64,000 bases of DNA, taken from positions 2,676,782-2,740,781 of the forward strand of contig JAJEKV010000094.1 in NCBI GenBank assembly GCA_021234155.1, read 5' to 3'. Source of the stretch: Isoetes taiwanensis. Taxonomy: Eukaryota; Streptophyta; Lycopodiopsida; Isoetales; Isoetaceae. This document shows, in pieces, positions 45,452-59,039 of this stretch. Under the pieces are notes generated by a model. It was given only the letters and a program-made list of their open reading frames with translations. It was not told the DNA's origin and made no database searches. Positions within the stretch are counted from its first letter, which is position 1, and the number at the start of each line of letters is the position of its first letter. A program made the position numbers and the translations under genes.

Positions 45452-48400
45452 GGGAAAGGTCCTTATGCACAAATATCAACATCCGACACAAAGAGGAACC
45501 TCCCTCAAACCCCATCATACATCGAGAACACGAGAAATTGTAAGGCACACTGCTAGAAAAGTGTAATAATCATGAGATGAGGTGGGATGCCACTGCAAAT
45601 AGAGGGGAAGGGGCGCAAGAAACCCTAAGACAACTGGACCGCATAAGGCAAAGAAGGCATGAAACTCGAACACAAACAAGATCAATGGCCACCACCAAAG
45701 CACATGAAATCAAATTGTAGGACCAACATACCAACAAACTACAGAAAAAACCTAACGACAAGACGCTACGGAAGTAAGAACAAACATGCCTAACTTATAT
45801 CATTCATGCAGAACAGACTCAAGCGAACTTTCATGAAGACAATGCAAACCCCATAATAAGAAAGACCAAAAACTATGCACCGTGGAATGCATAAAAAGAG
45901 AAGACATCAAGACCGGACATAGTCAACAAGCTAACAAAGAGCACCTAGAACTAAAATTTAAGAATCAACGTACCAGCAGTGAACCACAGTGAAAACTATA
46001 ATGACAAAACATTACAACAAACAAGGACTAAAACCTAAACATATACGCTACATGCATAACTAGATCAAACAAACTTTCAAAAATAGAAACAACATAACCT
46101 ACGGGAACAAGACGATAGGGACCCCGAGACACAAGAACAAAAAGGTTTCGTAAGGTGACAGAACAATTATGCAATTGAGAACACCGATAGACGATGCCAC
46201 AGAGTCAGCGAGGATGGGATCAAGGCCCAGAAAAAGAATGGATGAAGAAAAATGAGTGCAACCTGAAACACGAACAAATACCATTTAAGAATGCCAGACA
46301 ACGGACCGCAAGAACCACTCCAACATGCACGAATTTGCGAAGATGCAACCACATTTTGAAATTTAAAATGCAGGCCAAAAGGGAGAATGTCATGGGAAAA
46401 AGGGAACACCAAACAACTCCTTTAGTTTGTAAGAGATCAACATAGAAAAGGCATGACGACTGGACCAACAAGGTAAGAAGAACTACGTCAAATCAAGGGG
46501 CAGACAAAGGAGGGAATCAAGACAATAGCAGAGCGAAGATATATCTCAAGGGATAAAATGGAAACAAGAGGAAAGGAACAAACATAGGGTGAAAAAAGAC
46601 AAACCAGGAGACCAGGACGAAATGGATAGAAAAAGGGATTGAGAATAGAGAAACAAAGCAAACGAGACAAAAATGGCAGAGGACACAAAATGGAAATAAC
46701 TAAAAGCCCGCAAAGGCACTAATAAGACACTAAGAATCTATGACAAAGAGCGAGTATAGGCCCTCATAAGGGCATCCATGAGAACCACTGAGAACATATG
46801 AGAATATTGGAGTAAAAGAACAAATAGAGCAACAACAAGAAATAGCGAGGACTAACATTCATGAATGTATACCCACATGCATAGCCGATCCAAGCGAATT
46901 TTCAACATAGAAACAACGATAGGGATCTTGAGACTCAAGAACAATCTAGAGGACTGGACCAAAGAACCCATTATGACGAGAGAAAGATGGGGAAATATGG
47001 GTGCTATATGACATCGTCGGAAGAAGCAGAGTTCAGAGAACAACTCGGTGAACAACTTGCAAATTTGGTTGACGAGGGCAAACCGGTCACTGAGACCAAC
47101 AAGAATAAAAAAGGCCAAGCAAGGTGGATGAAACAACTGGGGTGAACATAGTAAACAACATAATGAATGGACACCACCAGGACAAAAAGCACTATGATGA
47201 GTCAAGAGGCGGGCAAAAGAGGGAGTCAAGACAATAAAGACGTATCAAGAGATAAAATGAACAAACAAAGAGGAAAGGGACAAAATGCAAAATGAAAAAG
47301 GAAAGGAATGCGAGATTATAATGAAATGGATGGAATAAGGGATTAGGAATAGAGGAACAGAGCAAATTGGGACAAAGGAGCTAGGGCCACCAATAAGAAT
47401 CAATGATAAAAGAAAAGAGTATAGGCCCTCATAAGGGCATCCAAAAGAACAATTGAGAATATATGAGAAACAAGCATGCACTTGTCTACCTATACATACA
47501 CCTAGAAACAAAGCTCAAGAATCTTAGAGCAAAAAAGGGAAGCAAAACAAATGAAATGGATGGAGAAATGGGATAAAGAAAAGAGGCACTAGAAAACCGC
47601 TGTGAAATGGAAAGGCGAGGGAAATAAAGTGGGCAAAAAAACAAACTACAACTGAAAAAAAAAAAACCAGGGAAAAAGCACGAGTGAGAGGAAGAAATCA
47701 TGCATGCGCAAGTGAACAAACTACTGCTGAGAAATCATGAGACAAGAATGCTACGAGCAATCAGACACATGGGACAACTCAGGGCAACTCGGACAAGCAG
47801 AGCAGCGCAATGACGTATAGAAGCAACTCAAGCACAACCCGGACTGCAGGAGCTAGGACTCAAAGGACCATAAGAGCTCAACGAGACAAATGGAACAACA
47901 GTCGACAAAAGGGAATAATGGACGTCGTGTAGTAAAGGGAACGAGTAAAGGCAGTGGAAAGAAGCCAATGAACCAAAAGAATTGAAGGGGCACATGGCTA
48001 GGTGGACAACACAAGTACATGGAACTAGCCACATACAGGAATATAAAAGAAGATTTGCAACTAAATGTCACAAGCACCAATGCCGCAAGAATGCAATAGT
48101 TCATGAGTAGAAAAAATGCCAGAATATCCAAATGGAGAAGGTTATATTCAAGATACTGGAAAATACCTGACTCGCCCGACAACTCGTGCTAAAGTCCGTA
48201 GGTCAAGTGCCAACATGTCAACAACGGGGGGCAACCGGCATGTGTTGATTAAATACAGAATATAGTGAGGAATTGCCCAAAATGCAATGAAGCAACTAAA
48301 TGCAAAACTGACTTGGCGTAAAAAAGCAACATACAAAGTAGTTAGTCCCTTGTTGAACCCTGTGGACAAAGATTTAACAACGATCCCCATCAATGTCGAC

Positions 48401-51400
48401 TAGAGATGGTACCACCCCTTCATAATGACAAGACGAGGAAAACTACCAAGAAGCCAGTCCGACATTGACCCCTCTAGTCACCAAGTCAAAAAATGATTCT
48501 TATCCGCATCTATTCGAGATGCCCTCCCCAACCGAACCATAGCTCGAAGCTTTTCCACCCAAGAACCCTGCAACTAAAACCACCGAAGGCTGTAAACGCA
48601 ACATTTGCAAAAAGGAGGGAACCATACATGGTCAGGCCACCAAAGGAAAAAACCATCAACTCTGACAAATATACTAATCTAAACAGCAACTGGCCCAAGG
48701 GCACCTGATAAAACCAACATCTAACAACCCTACTTTTACCCACTACGTAACTTACAAAACAAGACGAGGTTTCAAACCTTTAAATCCGAAAGAGAGAGCA
48801 AAAAGACTTAAAATATATCATCAAAGAGAGAAACTATCACTAGGACGAACCTACTAAATCAAACACGCCAACCACCACTAAAAACTAGAAGGACTAGTCA
48901 ATTTTAAATGAAGGTAAATAAGAAATAAGATAGGCGACAAGAAGATAGATAGGCCACCCAAGGAAACATACCACCACGACAATTATACAAAGCTAAATGC
49001 AAACCGACCCAAGAAAAGAACCAAACGACTCTGCAAAAATGAGCAATAACCCATAATTTATACATATACAAATACATGCAAGTAAGAAAGCCACAAAAGG
49101 ATTTGACACGTAAGATGGATAATCTAGATACGAAAAAATAGAGACAATGAGGATGGACACCATAAACCGACCAACCCAAAAAGCTGAAAGAACAAAGAAA
49201 GTGCATACCATAACCTAACACGACCCATGCAAGAACCAGACAACCAAGAAAGCAACGAGGCAAACAAGGACTGACTCTAGACTCCAAGCTCAAGCACATC
49301 CAAGGCAACCAACAGAAAAGATAACACAAACAAGAAAATGCTCTTGGGGATAGGGCACAATGGACCCAAGCACAACCAAACCCATGCACCAAGACCTTTG
49401 TGTTAGTAATGGCTAATAATATGCACGAGGACTTCTTGTTATTAATATTTAATAATATTATGTACAAGGACCCCTGATTATAATGTTTATAACAAAAAAA
49501 GGTTTAACATTGATAACAAAAATAAAATAAAAGGGGCACAATGGGCATCAAAACAACAAGGGAAAGAGGAGGCGTCGATTAGACGGACCAAACTCAACCT
49601 AGGCACCACCAACCTATGCACCAGGACCATTTGTTATTAATGTCCAACAATATGCACCAAGACTTTTGGTTATTAATGTTTAATAATAAATAATATGCAC
49701 AAGGATCCCTTATTATAATGTTTATAACAAAAAGTTTAATGTTATATAAAGGGGGCACAATTGAACCAAGGGAAAGATGAGGCTAGGACTAGACGGACCA
49801 ATCTCAACACAGAATCGATAAAAAGGAGGCAAGGACAAGAGTAATTAATCTCAACATAGAAACTATTGTAACCCTCTTAAGACCTCGTAATCATCCCTTT
49901 AACATCCTTTTAAGGCCTCGTAATTCATCCTTTTAAGACCTCGAACATAACCAACTCCCCATGCATCAACCTACAAGAAAAGAAGCATAACTTGATCGAG
50001 GCCCTAGCACATTCAAGCGAAGAAACTTTCGCACCTGGAACGAAAACTTTATAAAGGCTAAGAACAAGACAAACAGAGTGAGAAAAAGCTTTTGCTATGA
50101 TCCAACACGACACGCTGCTTTAAGGATGTGAAATCCAGACAAACCACATTGGAACTGGAACTAGAAACAAAAAACTTGCACATATGAAATATAAACATTT
50201 TAGAAGCAAGAACAAGACAAACAAGCAAGACATATGATCCAGATACCATACGGTGCATGATGAGGCACGCAAGGCAATCTTTAGCTTTTGCATATGATCC
50301 AGATGATGAGGCACGCAAGGCAATCTTTTGCTTTTGGTGAGGCAAACAAGGTAAAAACTTTCACAAACCTTACCCATAGCTTTCCTGAGGATGGTTACTC
50401 AAGATAGAAGTTGTGAGACTGCTTTGATGAGGTTTTGAACTCTAGCCTCTATGACAACAAACCACCTACATAACAAAATGATTTTCTAACAATATGCAAT
50501 CATAAAGTTCCAAAAGTCTATTTGGAATCGTGACTTTCTTTAGAACACTGGGCTTCTGCATAATATGAAGTTAAGTAACAAAGAGGATGCTGCAATCGAA
50601 ATTCAACATTCAAATTAGTATGAGTGTAATTGACGTAAACTGATGAAGAACACAAATAAGGATGTTCAGTCAGAAAGAGTGATAAACGTCTCTCAAGTTG
50701 TGCGCAGGCACAAATCCAGTGCCAACCTGCTTTAAACATAAGATTCATACATGGATAGAAACAAGGGTGTACATGGTACAGACTGTCAGACTGGAGAAAA
50801 ATAAGTTGGAACAAGGCTCCGGTTGGGTATGCTGCTCAGAGAATTTAGAACTTCAAGGGATACATTTAGGCAAATGATAGATAAAGGCAATGTCTAACCT
50901 AGCAGAATTATGGAACATGAGGCTCCAGGGTCCGAGACCTAAAGCAATTTGCGTTTCAGAAACTCTAAGGATCTTAAAATAGCAGAAAGTACTCCAGTCC
51001 GGCCGAGCAGATGGATCACAAATAGATGGGACCGAATCTCAGATGTGGGCTAGCACAACAGGTTTTAACATGGAGAAAGAAGTCTGTGTCAGCAAACTAA
51101 AGTAAAGAAAGAACAAATGAAGATTGGAGCGATGTGTGGGGAGGGGGGGGGTACGCTCGGTATCACGGGGGCGAGTAAAGTCATGCGGAGAGTAGATTGT
51201 CGCAAACTAAAGTAAAGAAAGAACAAATGAAGATTGGAGCGATGTAGGGGGAGGGGGTACGTTCGCAGATCACGCGGAGGGCGAGTAAAGTCAGCGGAGA
51301 GTAGATTGAGCACACAAGGTCACTGAAAGAAAAAAGGGGGAGTGAGAACCACATGAAAAAACAGAAAAAATACCGGAACAAACATAGGAAGGAAAAGACA

Positions 51401-52769
51401 ACAACGAAACCAACAAAAGAAACACACCATCGACAACCAACGTGAAAAAGGAAAAAGAATCGAAACAAATCCCAAACTGACCCTATCGAGGCAAAAACCC
51501 CCCACAGACCTCCATGAGATATAGATCATAATGGCAATTGTTCACACATAGGCTTAATAAACTACATTATAAGAACAAAAAAGGGGCAACACAATCAGAA
51601 TAACAACAATAAATGAAGAGACAAGTGATTAGATGTCGAGCAAAGAGCTAATGCATTGATATGAGCATCTACATTCTAGCCATATGTTCCGTAATGAAGT
51701 ATTTCCTTAGTTAAACAAATATGAATGTGCAATGCAAAAATTCATAAGATCACACACATAACCTGGAAAAAACAAAACCGAACCATACATAACAACACAC
51801 ACCATCGAACCTAAAAAGCAAAACCATCCACCCCTTACGGACCCAAATAAACATTACAAAAACATTAAAAAACCATAACCATAGCAAAAACAAAACTACC
51901 TAGGAAAAAGAAAAGGAAATCACGGAAAAGAAAACGGGGGGATCGGGATACTGGGACCCAGTAACCTGGGACCACCCGGCTTCATCGGGATACCCCGACC
52001 CGGTATCCCCTGGCAAAAAGAACAGGTCGGGCAGGCCAGATTCGGCGGCCGATTGGAGCAGGAACCGCCCAAACTTGGGACTTCGGTTATGAAGAAACAC
52101 ACGGATCGGGCTTCAGAGCGATGAGAGGGGAAGGAACACGAGCTGGGAAGGAAAGAAGTTAAGACCCATGAGCCAGATACCAAAAGGAGATGAGAAGCAA
52201 CTGGAAACAGGGCCTTGAGGCAAAAGCATGACAAAATCCCACAACCACAGCAGATAAACAGACCCAAACCAGAGCAGGAAGGCTCGAAACCGACAGACCA
52301 ACAAGGGAAAATCGAAGGTAAGCATCCTGCTGCTGGTCAACAAAGGAGAGCAGGGGAACATGGCGAATCAGAAACATGGCAAATCAAAAAAGATAGACTC
52401 AGAAAGGATAGAGCAGAAGAACAGGGTGAATCAGGAAAGGATAGAGCAGATAACAGAAGAACATGGCGAATCAGAAAGGATAGAGTAGAAGAACATGGCG
52501 AAACAGAAAAGGATAGAGCAGATAACAGAAAAAGTGGATCAGCGAGCATCATAAAACAGGAAAGACTAGCATGAATTTTTTTTTTTTTTTTTTGAGAGCA
52601 GAAGCCAAGCAAGCACGAGTAAATGCCCATTGGTTTTAAGGGATCGGAACTACAAGAATACCGTGATCCCCAAAAGAGCTGGTAATTCTGAGCCCAATCC
52701 ATCTGGAGCTGGAGCAGTCAGAGAGCAGTACCTGAATGAAAACATAAGTACCTGAATGAAAAAATAAGC
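45452..52769. other. internal region of the nested element, no gene seen
   Basis: About 7.3 kb that is A rich on the plus strand, with no domain recognised on either strand. Local repeats: a roughly 220-bp duplication around 49,375-49,735 (TGCACCA...TTATTAATGTTTAATAAT...GTTTATAAC twice), a short duplication at 50,226-50,338 (GATGAGGCACGCAAGGCAAT twice), and a 110-bp tandem duplication at 51,094-51,308. Homopolymer T at 52,567-52,592. The long minus-strand frames are phenylalanine/serine/leucine-rich shadows of A-rich DNA. Confidence 0.7.
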
Positions 52770-53007
52770 TGTAGGGTAACACTGGAACAAGGAGAATTCA
52801 GCTCAAAGGAAACGCCGATGAGAATTGCTTGGAAGCTACAGGGATATATAGCAGATAAAGTTAAAGAAATCATGTGCCAAAGAAAGCCCAGGCTAAAGAT
52901 GACTACTACGTCCAAAATAGCGTGACGCCAAAACAGACGTCCCTTTCCCCAGAATGATGGTTCTCTTCTATATAAGAAGAGAACCATAGCATTTCAGACT
53001 TTTTCTA
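52770..53007. repeat. right terminal repeat of the nested element, internally deleted
   Basis: TGTAGGG, then an immediate jump to AACACTGGAACAAGG, the start of the 215 bp shared with the left repeat, ending CTTTTTCTA before CTTAT. About 1.8 kb of the repeat is missing. Confidence 0.55.
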
Positions 53008-53015
53008 CTTATTGG

Positions 53016-53270
53016 TCTCACAGGTCGCGCCTCGCTCAAAAACTAAAGTTTAGTTTTTAGTCCAGGCGCGAGCTGTGAGATCTCACACATTTTTAAGTAA
53101 TTTGAGTAATCAAATCATGCTATTCTTATTAATTCCTATCTTAGAATTAGCTTTACCATATTAGTTTTCTCAAATTCATCATATTTAAGTGACCTTGGCT
53201 CGATGTCTCACAGCTTGCGCCTCGCTCAAAGACTAAAGTTTAGTTTTTAGTCCAGGCGCGAGCTGTGAGA
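53016..53270. repeat. two 65-bp palindromes upstream of the histone-fold gene
   Basis: Copies at 53,016-53,080 and 53,206-53,270, 190 bp apart, with the same sequence as the pair at 41,579-41,844. Without the nested element they would lie about 85-340 bp upstream of the histone gene's TATA box, matching the layout at ORF2. Confidence 0.92.
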
Positions 53271-53478
53271 CCACCTTACTTTGGCAAAATTTTTGGCTCA
53301 TTCTTTATAATTTTTATTAAGTTCCAATTTACTTAATTGTTACTAGCTTAGCATAACAACAAAAATGAGAAAAAAAAAAAAAAAAAAAAAAAAATTCCCA
53401 CTTTTCGACGCTCAAGGATCCTACCAAGTTAGTACTACTGGGAGCATGGCCAGTGCTTTGCTCTTGGTCTCCAAGAAC

Positions 53479-53493
53479 ATGCTCTGATACCAT
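53479..53493 (-). other. gypsy primer binding site (tRNA-Met)
   Basis: The minus strand reads TGGTATCAGAGC one base after the 5' LTR end. It is followed by AAGAACC-type leader sequence. It sets the orientation of the element. Confidence 0.92.
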
Positions 53494-55000
53494 TGTGACG
53501 TCCCCTACTGTGATATCGATGCCCGCACCAGATACAAGCAGGGAGTTCATCCCCATACCAGCTCCATTGCTGATACAGGGCCCTCCACATATCACTGTGA
53601 CCGTCTGAAGTCCCCAGTGGGAAGAATGAAGGGGTCATTTTACCCCGTCTCCCTCAGGGCCTACCTAGCTGCGGAAGCGTAAACATACACGTCAGTAACA
53701 TACATCACATACCCACCTCGAAGGGTGGTACATCAACATCTGCATAGACAAAGATCAGCACAACACAAGTGGGATCCTACCCAAGGCTCGCATAATGGGG
53801 ATGGACCGACAAGCTTGGGTCTCCGAGTTCGTTGGTGCACGGAATCATGACAATGGTATGTACCGGCATAAGAACATGGCATTGGGTTGTCCACACCATC
53901 CGCCCCTCCATTGCACACTTTGCGAGTAGGTTGAAAAGTGTTGGGACCCCGATCAGAGCGGGCCGGGTGCATAGCCAAAGGGGCTACTCCTGGGTTACAT
54001 CTCCCCAGGCCCGATGGGGCAGGTAGGGATTACTCCCACCCGAAGTCTACATGCTGACCCAAGGTGACTAGAGGGCCACTGCCCTTATTCGACTTAACCC
54101 ACTGGAAGGTGAACCCCACCCCACGGGTGTCGAGCCCATGCCTTGCCCACACTCAGTGGCAAGCCATTAGACCTAGTCACTCTGATCCCCGGTAGGCCTT
54201 ACACACCAGAGGGATCGGTCAAGGGTCAGAACACGAACCTCGTTCTGAGCCAGTCTCGTCCCTTCACCCACAACCAGGTGTGGTTCTTGTACACAGGCCG
54301 AAATCTAGTAATGCACTAAGAGGGACTAACTAGGAGCATCATCTACTAAGCTTTAAGTCTCTACCCCCCTTCCCAATACAATGAGTTCACAGAATTCATC
54401 CGTCCATCATATCAACATAATAAATAATAAAGAACTAATCTATCTCATAGAGTTAGGTTCTTTAGTTAAGTCAATCTTGGGATCTACTTGGCTGCTAGGG
54501 GTGATCTAACAGGCTAAACCTACTGATTCGAAGGCTGGAGTAAGGTTCATGCTATTTGATCGACCAAATACCTGATCCCTGGTTCACTCCTCTCGATCTG
54601 AAGGCGTCCATGTCCTTGTTCTGCTTCGGGATGCGGTCGGAGGAATGATCTGACTAGCTGGGGCGCACAGGCAGATCGTGAGAGTTGGAATTGACTCCTC
54701 AGGCGCGCGAATCGGAGTTCGGAAGGTCTGTGGGCGAAAAAGGGAATGTTAGGGTTTGATGCCTTATGTAGGCTATCAGTTAGGTTTAGGGTTTTCCATG
54801 ACCCTTGGTCTACCTTTAATGGGTTTAAAGGTCTAAAGGTGCGCGCATTGCTAAGTGTGCGCACCATTGCAAGTTGCCCCCTAGGGCATCCTTGCTTAGG
54901 TCCGTGGTCGCATTACACGTTGACTAGGCGGCGGTATGCTGCGGATTTGGTGCAGAAGACGGTATAACGCCTTGAGACCGATATCGCATCGAACGTCACA
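53494..55000 (-). repeat. gypsy 5' LTR
   Basis: A 1,507-bp LTR flanked by the primer site on one side and the ACATT duplication on the other. It is a partner of 32,454-33,956. It would carry the promoter for gag-pol transcription. Confidence 0.95.
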
Positions 55001-57509
55001 ACATTCTTATTCCTTTTTCTGGAATCCACTCTTTATAGGTTGGCCGCATCTTATATTGCATAATGGGCCATTTCCCATCCATTTTAAATCGGAATAGCAA
55101 TGGGTCGGTATGGCCTGTTAGACGTTGGCCTTTATCAGGGATATATCCCTTGACAAAGCCTTTCCAATCTGGAACTTCATCCACAAAATATGGAACAGGA
55201 GACTTTGCATTGCACTTGCTAAACAAGTAAAGCAACTCAGGCAAAGTTAGAGCATCCGATGAACTCATTAACGTCGAAAAGTTCCCAAACAATGCATCAA
55301 TATCGTCATGAGTATGCCCAACCATCATGAAGCCAACCTGAATCTCATCGAATACCTTAAGCCATGTCAAATAAGAGAGGTAGGAGAACACATATCTATT
55401 TTTATTTTGACCCGATGCATTATCCAACTGTAAGTAGAGATTTCGAGGAAGAGGATTGAAGCCTTCTAAGTTGGCACTAGAAGATGAAGGCATCTTCTCT
55501 TGTCAAGGCGCTTAGCTTATGCCGCAGTTGGTCGAGTATCTTTTAGGGCTTGCATCAATTTGCAATCAGTAGTTACGCTTCCACACAGATCACCACACTT
55601 GTCTTCTTCAGGCAACTCAAGATAGTGTAGGATCCTAGAAAGTGATCCAACATGAAAGTTTGAGTCATCCTTCCAAAGATCAAGAGAGAAATGGCCATAA
55701 GCCCGTCCACCATGACCATGTGTCAATGCTCTGTCAAAGCCGCTCTTCAAGCGATCTCCTCTCCAAAACGGACTTTTGCGAGATGGTGACTTCTTGGTGT
55801 GAGTGTTTTGACCTGATCCATCTTATCATGTATTATGCAAAGGTGACTTTCTGGCGAACGATGTGATAATGCACGCCAATGCCAATATTGACTCCTACAA
55901 GCACGTTGTTCCAACATATGTGCCCGCCGTTGAATTGAAAGGTTGCACCTCTCCCTTGTATCTTTTGTTCTTTCCAATTTCTGCTTGATGACTACACATA
56001 TGTTACACTTGGAGAAAGCTGTATTTTTTGCTATGCTGACGTCTGGAAACTCTTTCTTCCAAATATTGTAAAAAGAGGGCAAGGTTACACTCTTCCCTGT
56101 CAATTCTTCCACCACGACACCCACTTCCTTATGTATGCTCTTCTTATTAAGAATGGAAGGAAGTTTGCGAACATTCTCCCTTATATCATCCTTTCTTTTT
56201 TTGCTTCTATGTGGAATGCTCTCCGCATTCTCACTAATGAAGGTATCAAGCACACTTTCTGTAGCTAGTGTCACAGATCTAGGCTTCTTAGAGCCTGTAT
56301 TACCATGCTCCGCCCGTTTTCCACCTAACTCGAACCTCTTTCTCCAACTATAAAACGTAGACTGAGCAACTCCTAAAGCCACGCGCCATGCGAATTGACA
56401 GCACTCCACTCCAGAGACCACTACTTTCGCCTCCGACTGCCCTGTATAAGTTACACTCAACACATCAAAAACAAGCCTAATCCTGGCACTGCTTGATTGA
56501 GAATAAAATTCTTTTCTTAAGGCACATACTTGCTCTCGGCTCAGTTTTTTGACACATTCGTCCTTGCAACATGTTGATTTTAGAGCACTCTTGATTGACT
56601 TGGAAGCGCACCCTCCTTGCTATCCCCCTTTGGTTCCCTCCTGACCCTCTTCACATATGTATATTTCCTTTTCCTCTTGAATTGCTTCTCAACATCAGCT
56701 TCCAAGCACTCAACTTCTAAGTCATCCTGTTCGAGAGCAGCTCGAGCTTGTAAATGTTGTGAAACTGTCTTACCATCATGAAGCAAAACATCATGGGTCT
56801 TCCAGGTTACTAGACTGTTAGCTATAGGCCTCTCAGCACAAGCATGACATGACCTGATATTTTGGTTTCCCGTTGGATTTATTATGTTACCCACTGAAAG
56901 TCCGACCTTTGATACACCCAAGAACTCATCGTCTATAGCATCATGAGGATCACTAAAGACTATATTCGCCTCCGAATATTTAGATCCAATGCAGGAGTGA
57001 AGAATGTAGCATGGCAAACCTAGTAGTAGTAGACTGTCTCATCTTCAGGCTTAAACAACCTGAGACCAAGACGGGCAGCTAGATTCTCATGACCTCCAAT
57101 CTCCTCTACTATCTCGTCTTCTTCATTTGTTGCTGTGTTGCTTGGTACACCACAGTGAGCAGTGAAACTGATGTCCGGCGGGCTACTGACAGATGGTGGA
57201 CTACTAGATGAATCCTCTTCTGAAGAGGGCAAATTGAGGGATCTCGAAGACGTATCTTCACTTGAGGGGCACTCATTTTATTTTACATCCCTCTTAGGCC
57301 ACTGAATGAATGTGCCTACTGCTTCACCAATGTTATCTGCCCCTCCGCAGGGGACTGGAAGCTCGGTCGATGGGATCACGGACTCCGTGACCTCAATAGC
57401 TACATTTGAAGGATCTATTTCCTTCCCATGAAGAGTGGTTCTATTCAAAATATGTCCTCGGGCAACAATTGTCCTTCCGACGAATAGGTTGTACAGGGGA
57501 AAATTGAAC
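55001..57509 (-). pseudogene. DDE transposase, copy C, N-terminal and catalytic part
   Basis: Continues the 31,697-32,453 fragment. Frames: 57,020-57,232 (serine-rich), 56,580-57,017 (CHAC, basic stretch), 55,747-56,463 (helix-turn-helix-like VAQSTFYSWRKRF, KCNIC, HDKMDQ), 55,517-55,750 (HGHGGRAYGHFSLDLWKDD) and 54,996-55,493 (LQLDNASGQNKNRY, GHTHDDIDALFG). The three presumed DDE acids are all present. Only a few small indels and a 6-8-bp deletion near 56,610 break the frame. The gypsy insertion splits it after KGIRM. Confidence 0.88.
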
Positions 57510-57581
57510 CTGTTTCAATCAAGCAAGGCGACACTTTTTAGAACATATGAAATAGACGAAAAATAAGCAATAAATAAGCAA

Positions 57582-57655
57582 AAATGGCGCCATTTAGTAC
57601 AAAAGAATAAATTTTGGTCTAAATTTGGAGCTAAATGGCGCCATGGCGCCATTTG
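57582..57655. repeat. remnant of the palindrome array, copy C
   Basis: Two GGCGCC palindromes (57,583 and the doubled form at 57,635). The array then ends abruptly. A short GGATGGGAGTGCT duplication marks a deletion junction leading into methyltransferase exon 4. The rest of the array and methyltransferase exons 1-3 are missing. Confidence 0.85.
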
Positions 57656-57684
57656 GTCGAAACTGTGAATGGATGGATGGGAGT

Positions 57685-59039
57685 GCTGGATGGGAAGTGC
57701 TGGATGGGAAGACCTTCGTCAAGGTCACCAGTGATTACACAGGTAAGCAATTCTTCAAGGCAAGGGCAAAGACACTACGATCTATATCGTTCTTGAAGAA
57801 GGAGATTTTTGAGTATGTGAAGGATAATTTTCCGAGGAAGTTCAAATCCTTCACTGATCTCAGTACTGCAGTGCCGGGCTTCGAGGATACCGACCTGATT
57901 TCTATGGCCACCTTGCATAGTAAGTGGGTTGAAACTGGAGTGACCAAGGAAGGCATTTTCGGTAACGTGCCACCTGCCTTGGCAAGATTCAACGCAATGC
58001 TGTCTTGCAGAGAGAGGATGCTGAAGACTTCCGTTGCGAAGTTGAACTAACTGACAGCAGAGGGCAAGTTGTTTGCACTCCTGTACCAGCATCCTTGATA
58101 GCCCTGGACACTAGAGGCATAACTCCAATGTGGGACAAAACCACACTATCTAATTTCTTTGATACAACTGTAAAGAACACCACAGCTGATTCTTTCTGAA
58201 TAGTGGTCTTTGCAAGGCCAGAGCATAACTTTTTGATCTCATCTGTGTTGGATGATCTGGATTCCAGATCCAGAGTTTTTATTGGCATGTATGAGGACGA
58301 ATACAAGAATCCGCCTGCCGCAGGAGTTCAGGAGGTTCATGCACTAGTGTACGCCACAAAGATTCAGGCCACTGCAGGTCCTCCTGTCGATGAAATTGAC
58401 CTCAGATTCCCCTTTAACGATCATCCTCAAGAACTGCCACCAGTTCCTGTGCCTAACGAAGAAGACAAAGACGGGGAGACCGAGGCTATGGCCGGGAAGC
58501 TCTGCAACAGCAGATTCAGGTACAGCTGGCAAGGCTTGCCAGGGGACATAATCATGAGAAACCAGCTGGGGCCTGCCACATGCTCCTACCTCGTCCAGAA
58601 AATGGTACCGCCAGGAACAGGGGTGTTTGATTACTTCTCATGTGGTTCTTTTGGCCGGGCTTCATTGCTGAATAACAGATTTTGCATTGTGTTCGAAAGT
58701 GACCTGGGTAAGCAGGAGTGTCTAAGGGGGATTCTTGATAGGCTTGACCGCCTCCTGAATCCTACCATCGCAGCAGTTCCGGTGACAGAGAGACCAGCTG
58801 TTGTAGTTGAAGAAGCTGTAGATCCACCAAATCCAGAGATGCCCGAACCTCCACCCGATGTGGACTATGATGTGATCAAGAACACACAATTCGATCTGGA
58901 CATTCTTAATGATCCCAATTTCACTGCAACGGCGTTCGAGAGCTTTCAGGGAGATCCTATGGTTGCTTCTTCTAGCCATGGCCCTGGCAATACGGAACCT
59001 GATCCTGATGTCGAACCTGATCCTGATGTGGAGCCCTGA
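57685..59039 (+). pseudogene. ParB-methyltransferase gene, copy C: C-terminal N4/N6-type methyltransferase domain
   Basis: Starts in exon 4 (EVLDGKTFVKVTSDYT) and continues GKQFFKARAKTLRSISFLKKE, absent from copies A and B. The frame changes near 58,005-58,050; a GT donor (CATAGTAAGT, 57,919) and a TTGCAG acceptor (58,010) could make a roughly 90-bp intron. Then SLIALDTRGITPMWDK, a single TGA at 58,197, VVFARPEHNFLISSVLDDL, YEDEYKNPP and VHALVYATKI. Finally TCSYLVQKMVPPGTGVFDYFSCGSFGRASLLNNRFCIVFESD. The last part matches the SAM-binding motif (DxFxxGSxxxA...R...E.D) of beta-type DNA amino-methyltransferases, in the expected order. The (D/N/S)PP(Y/W/F) catalytic tetrapeptide is not seen; DTRG stands at its place. 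Activity is therefore doubtful. The tail holds repeated EPDPDV. Confidence 0.72.

Noticed and set aside
48904..49467. 187-residue minus-strand frame in the nested element
   Set aside because: Cysteine/phenylalanine/serine-rich composition follows from A-rich DNA. No domain, no homologous frame in a second copy.
57685..59039. Bacterial or phage contamination as the source of the methyltransferase
   Set aside because: The gene lies between plant transposon sequences, has plant-type introns and occurs in repeated copies.
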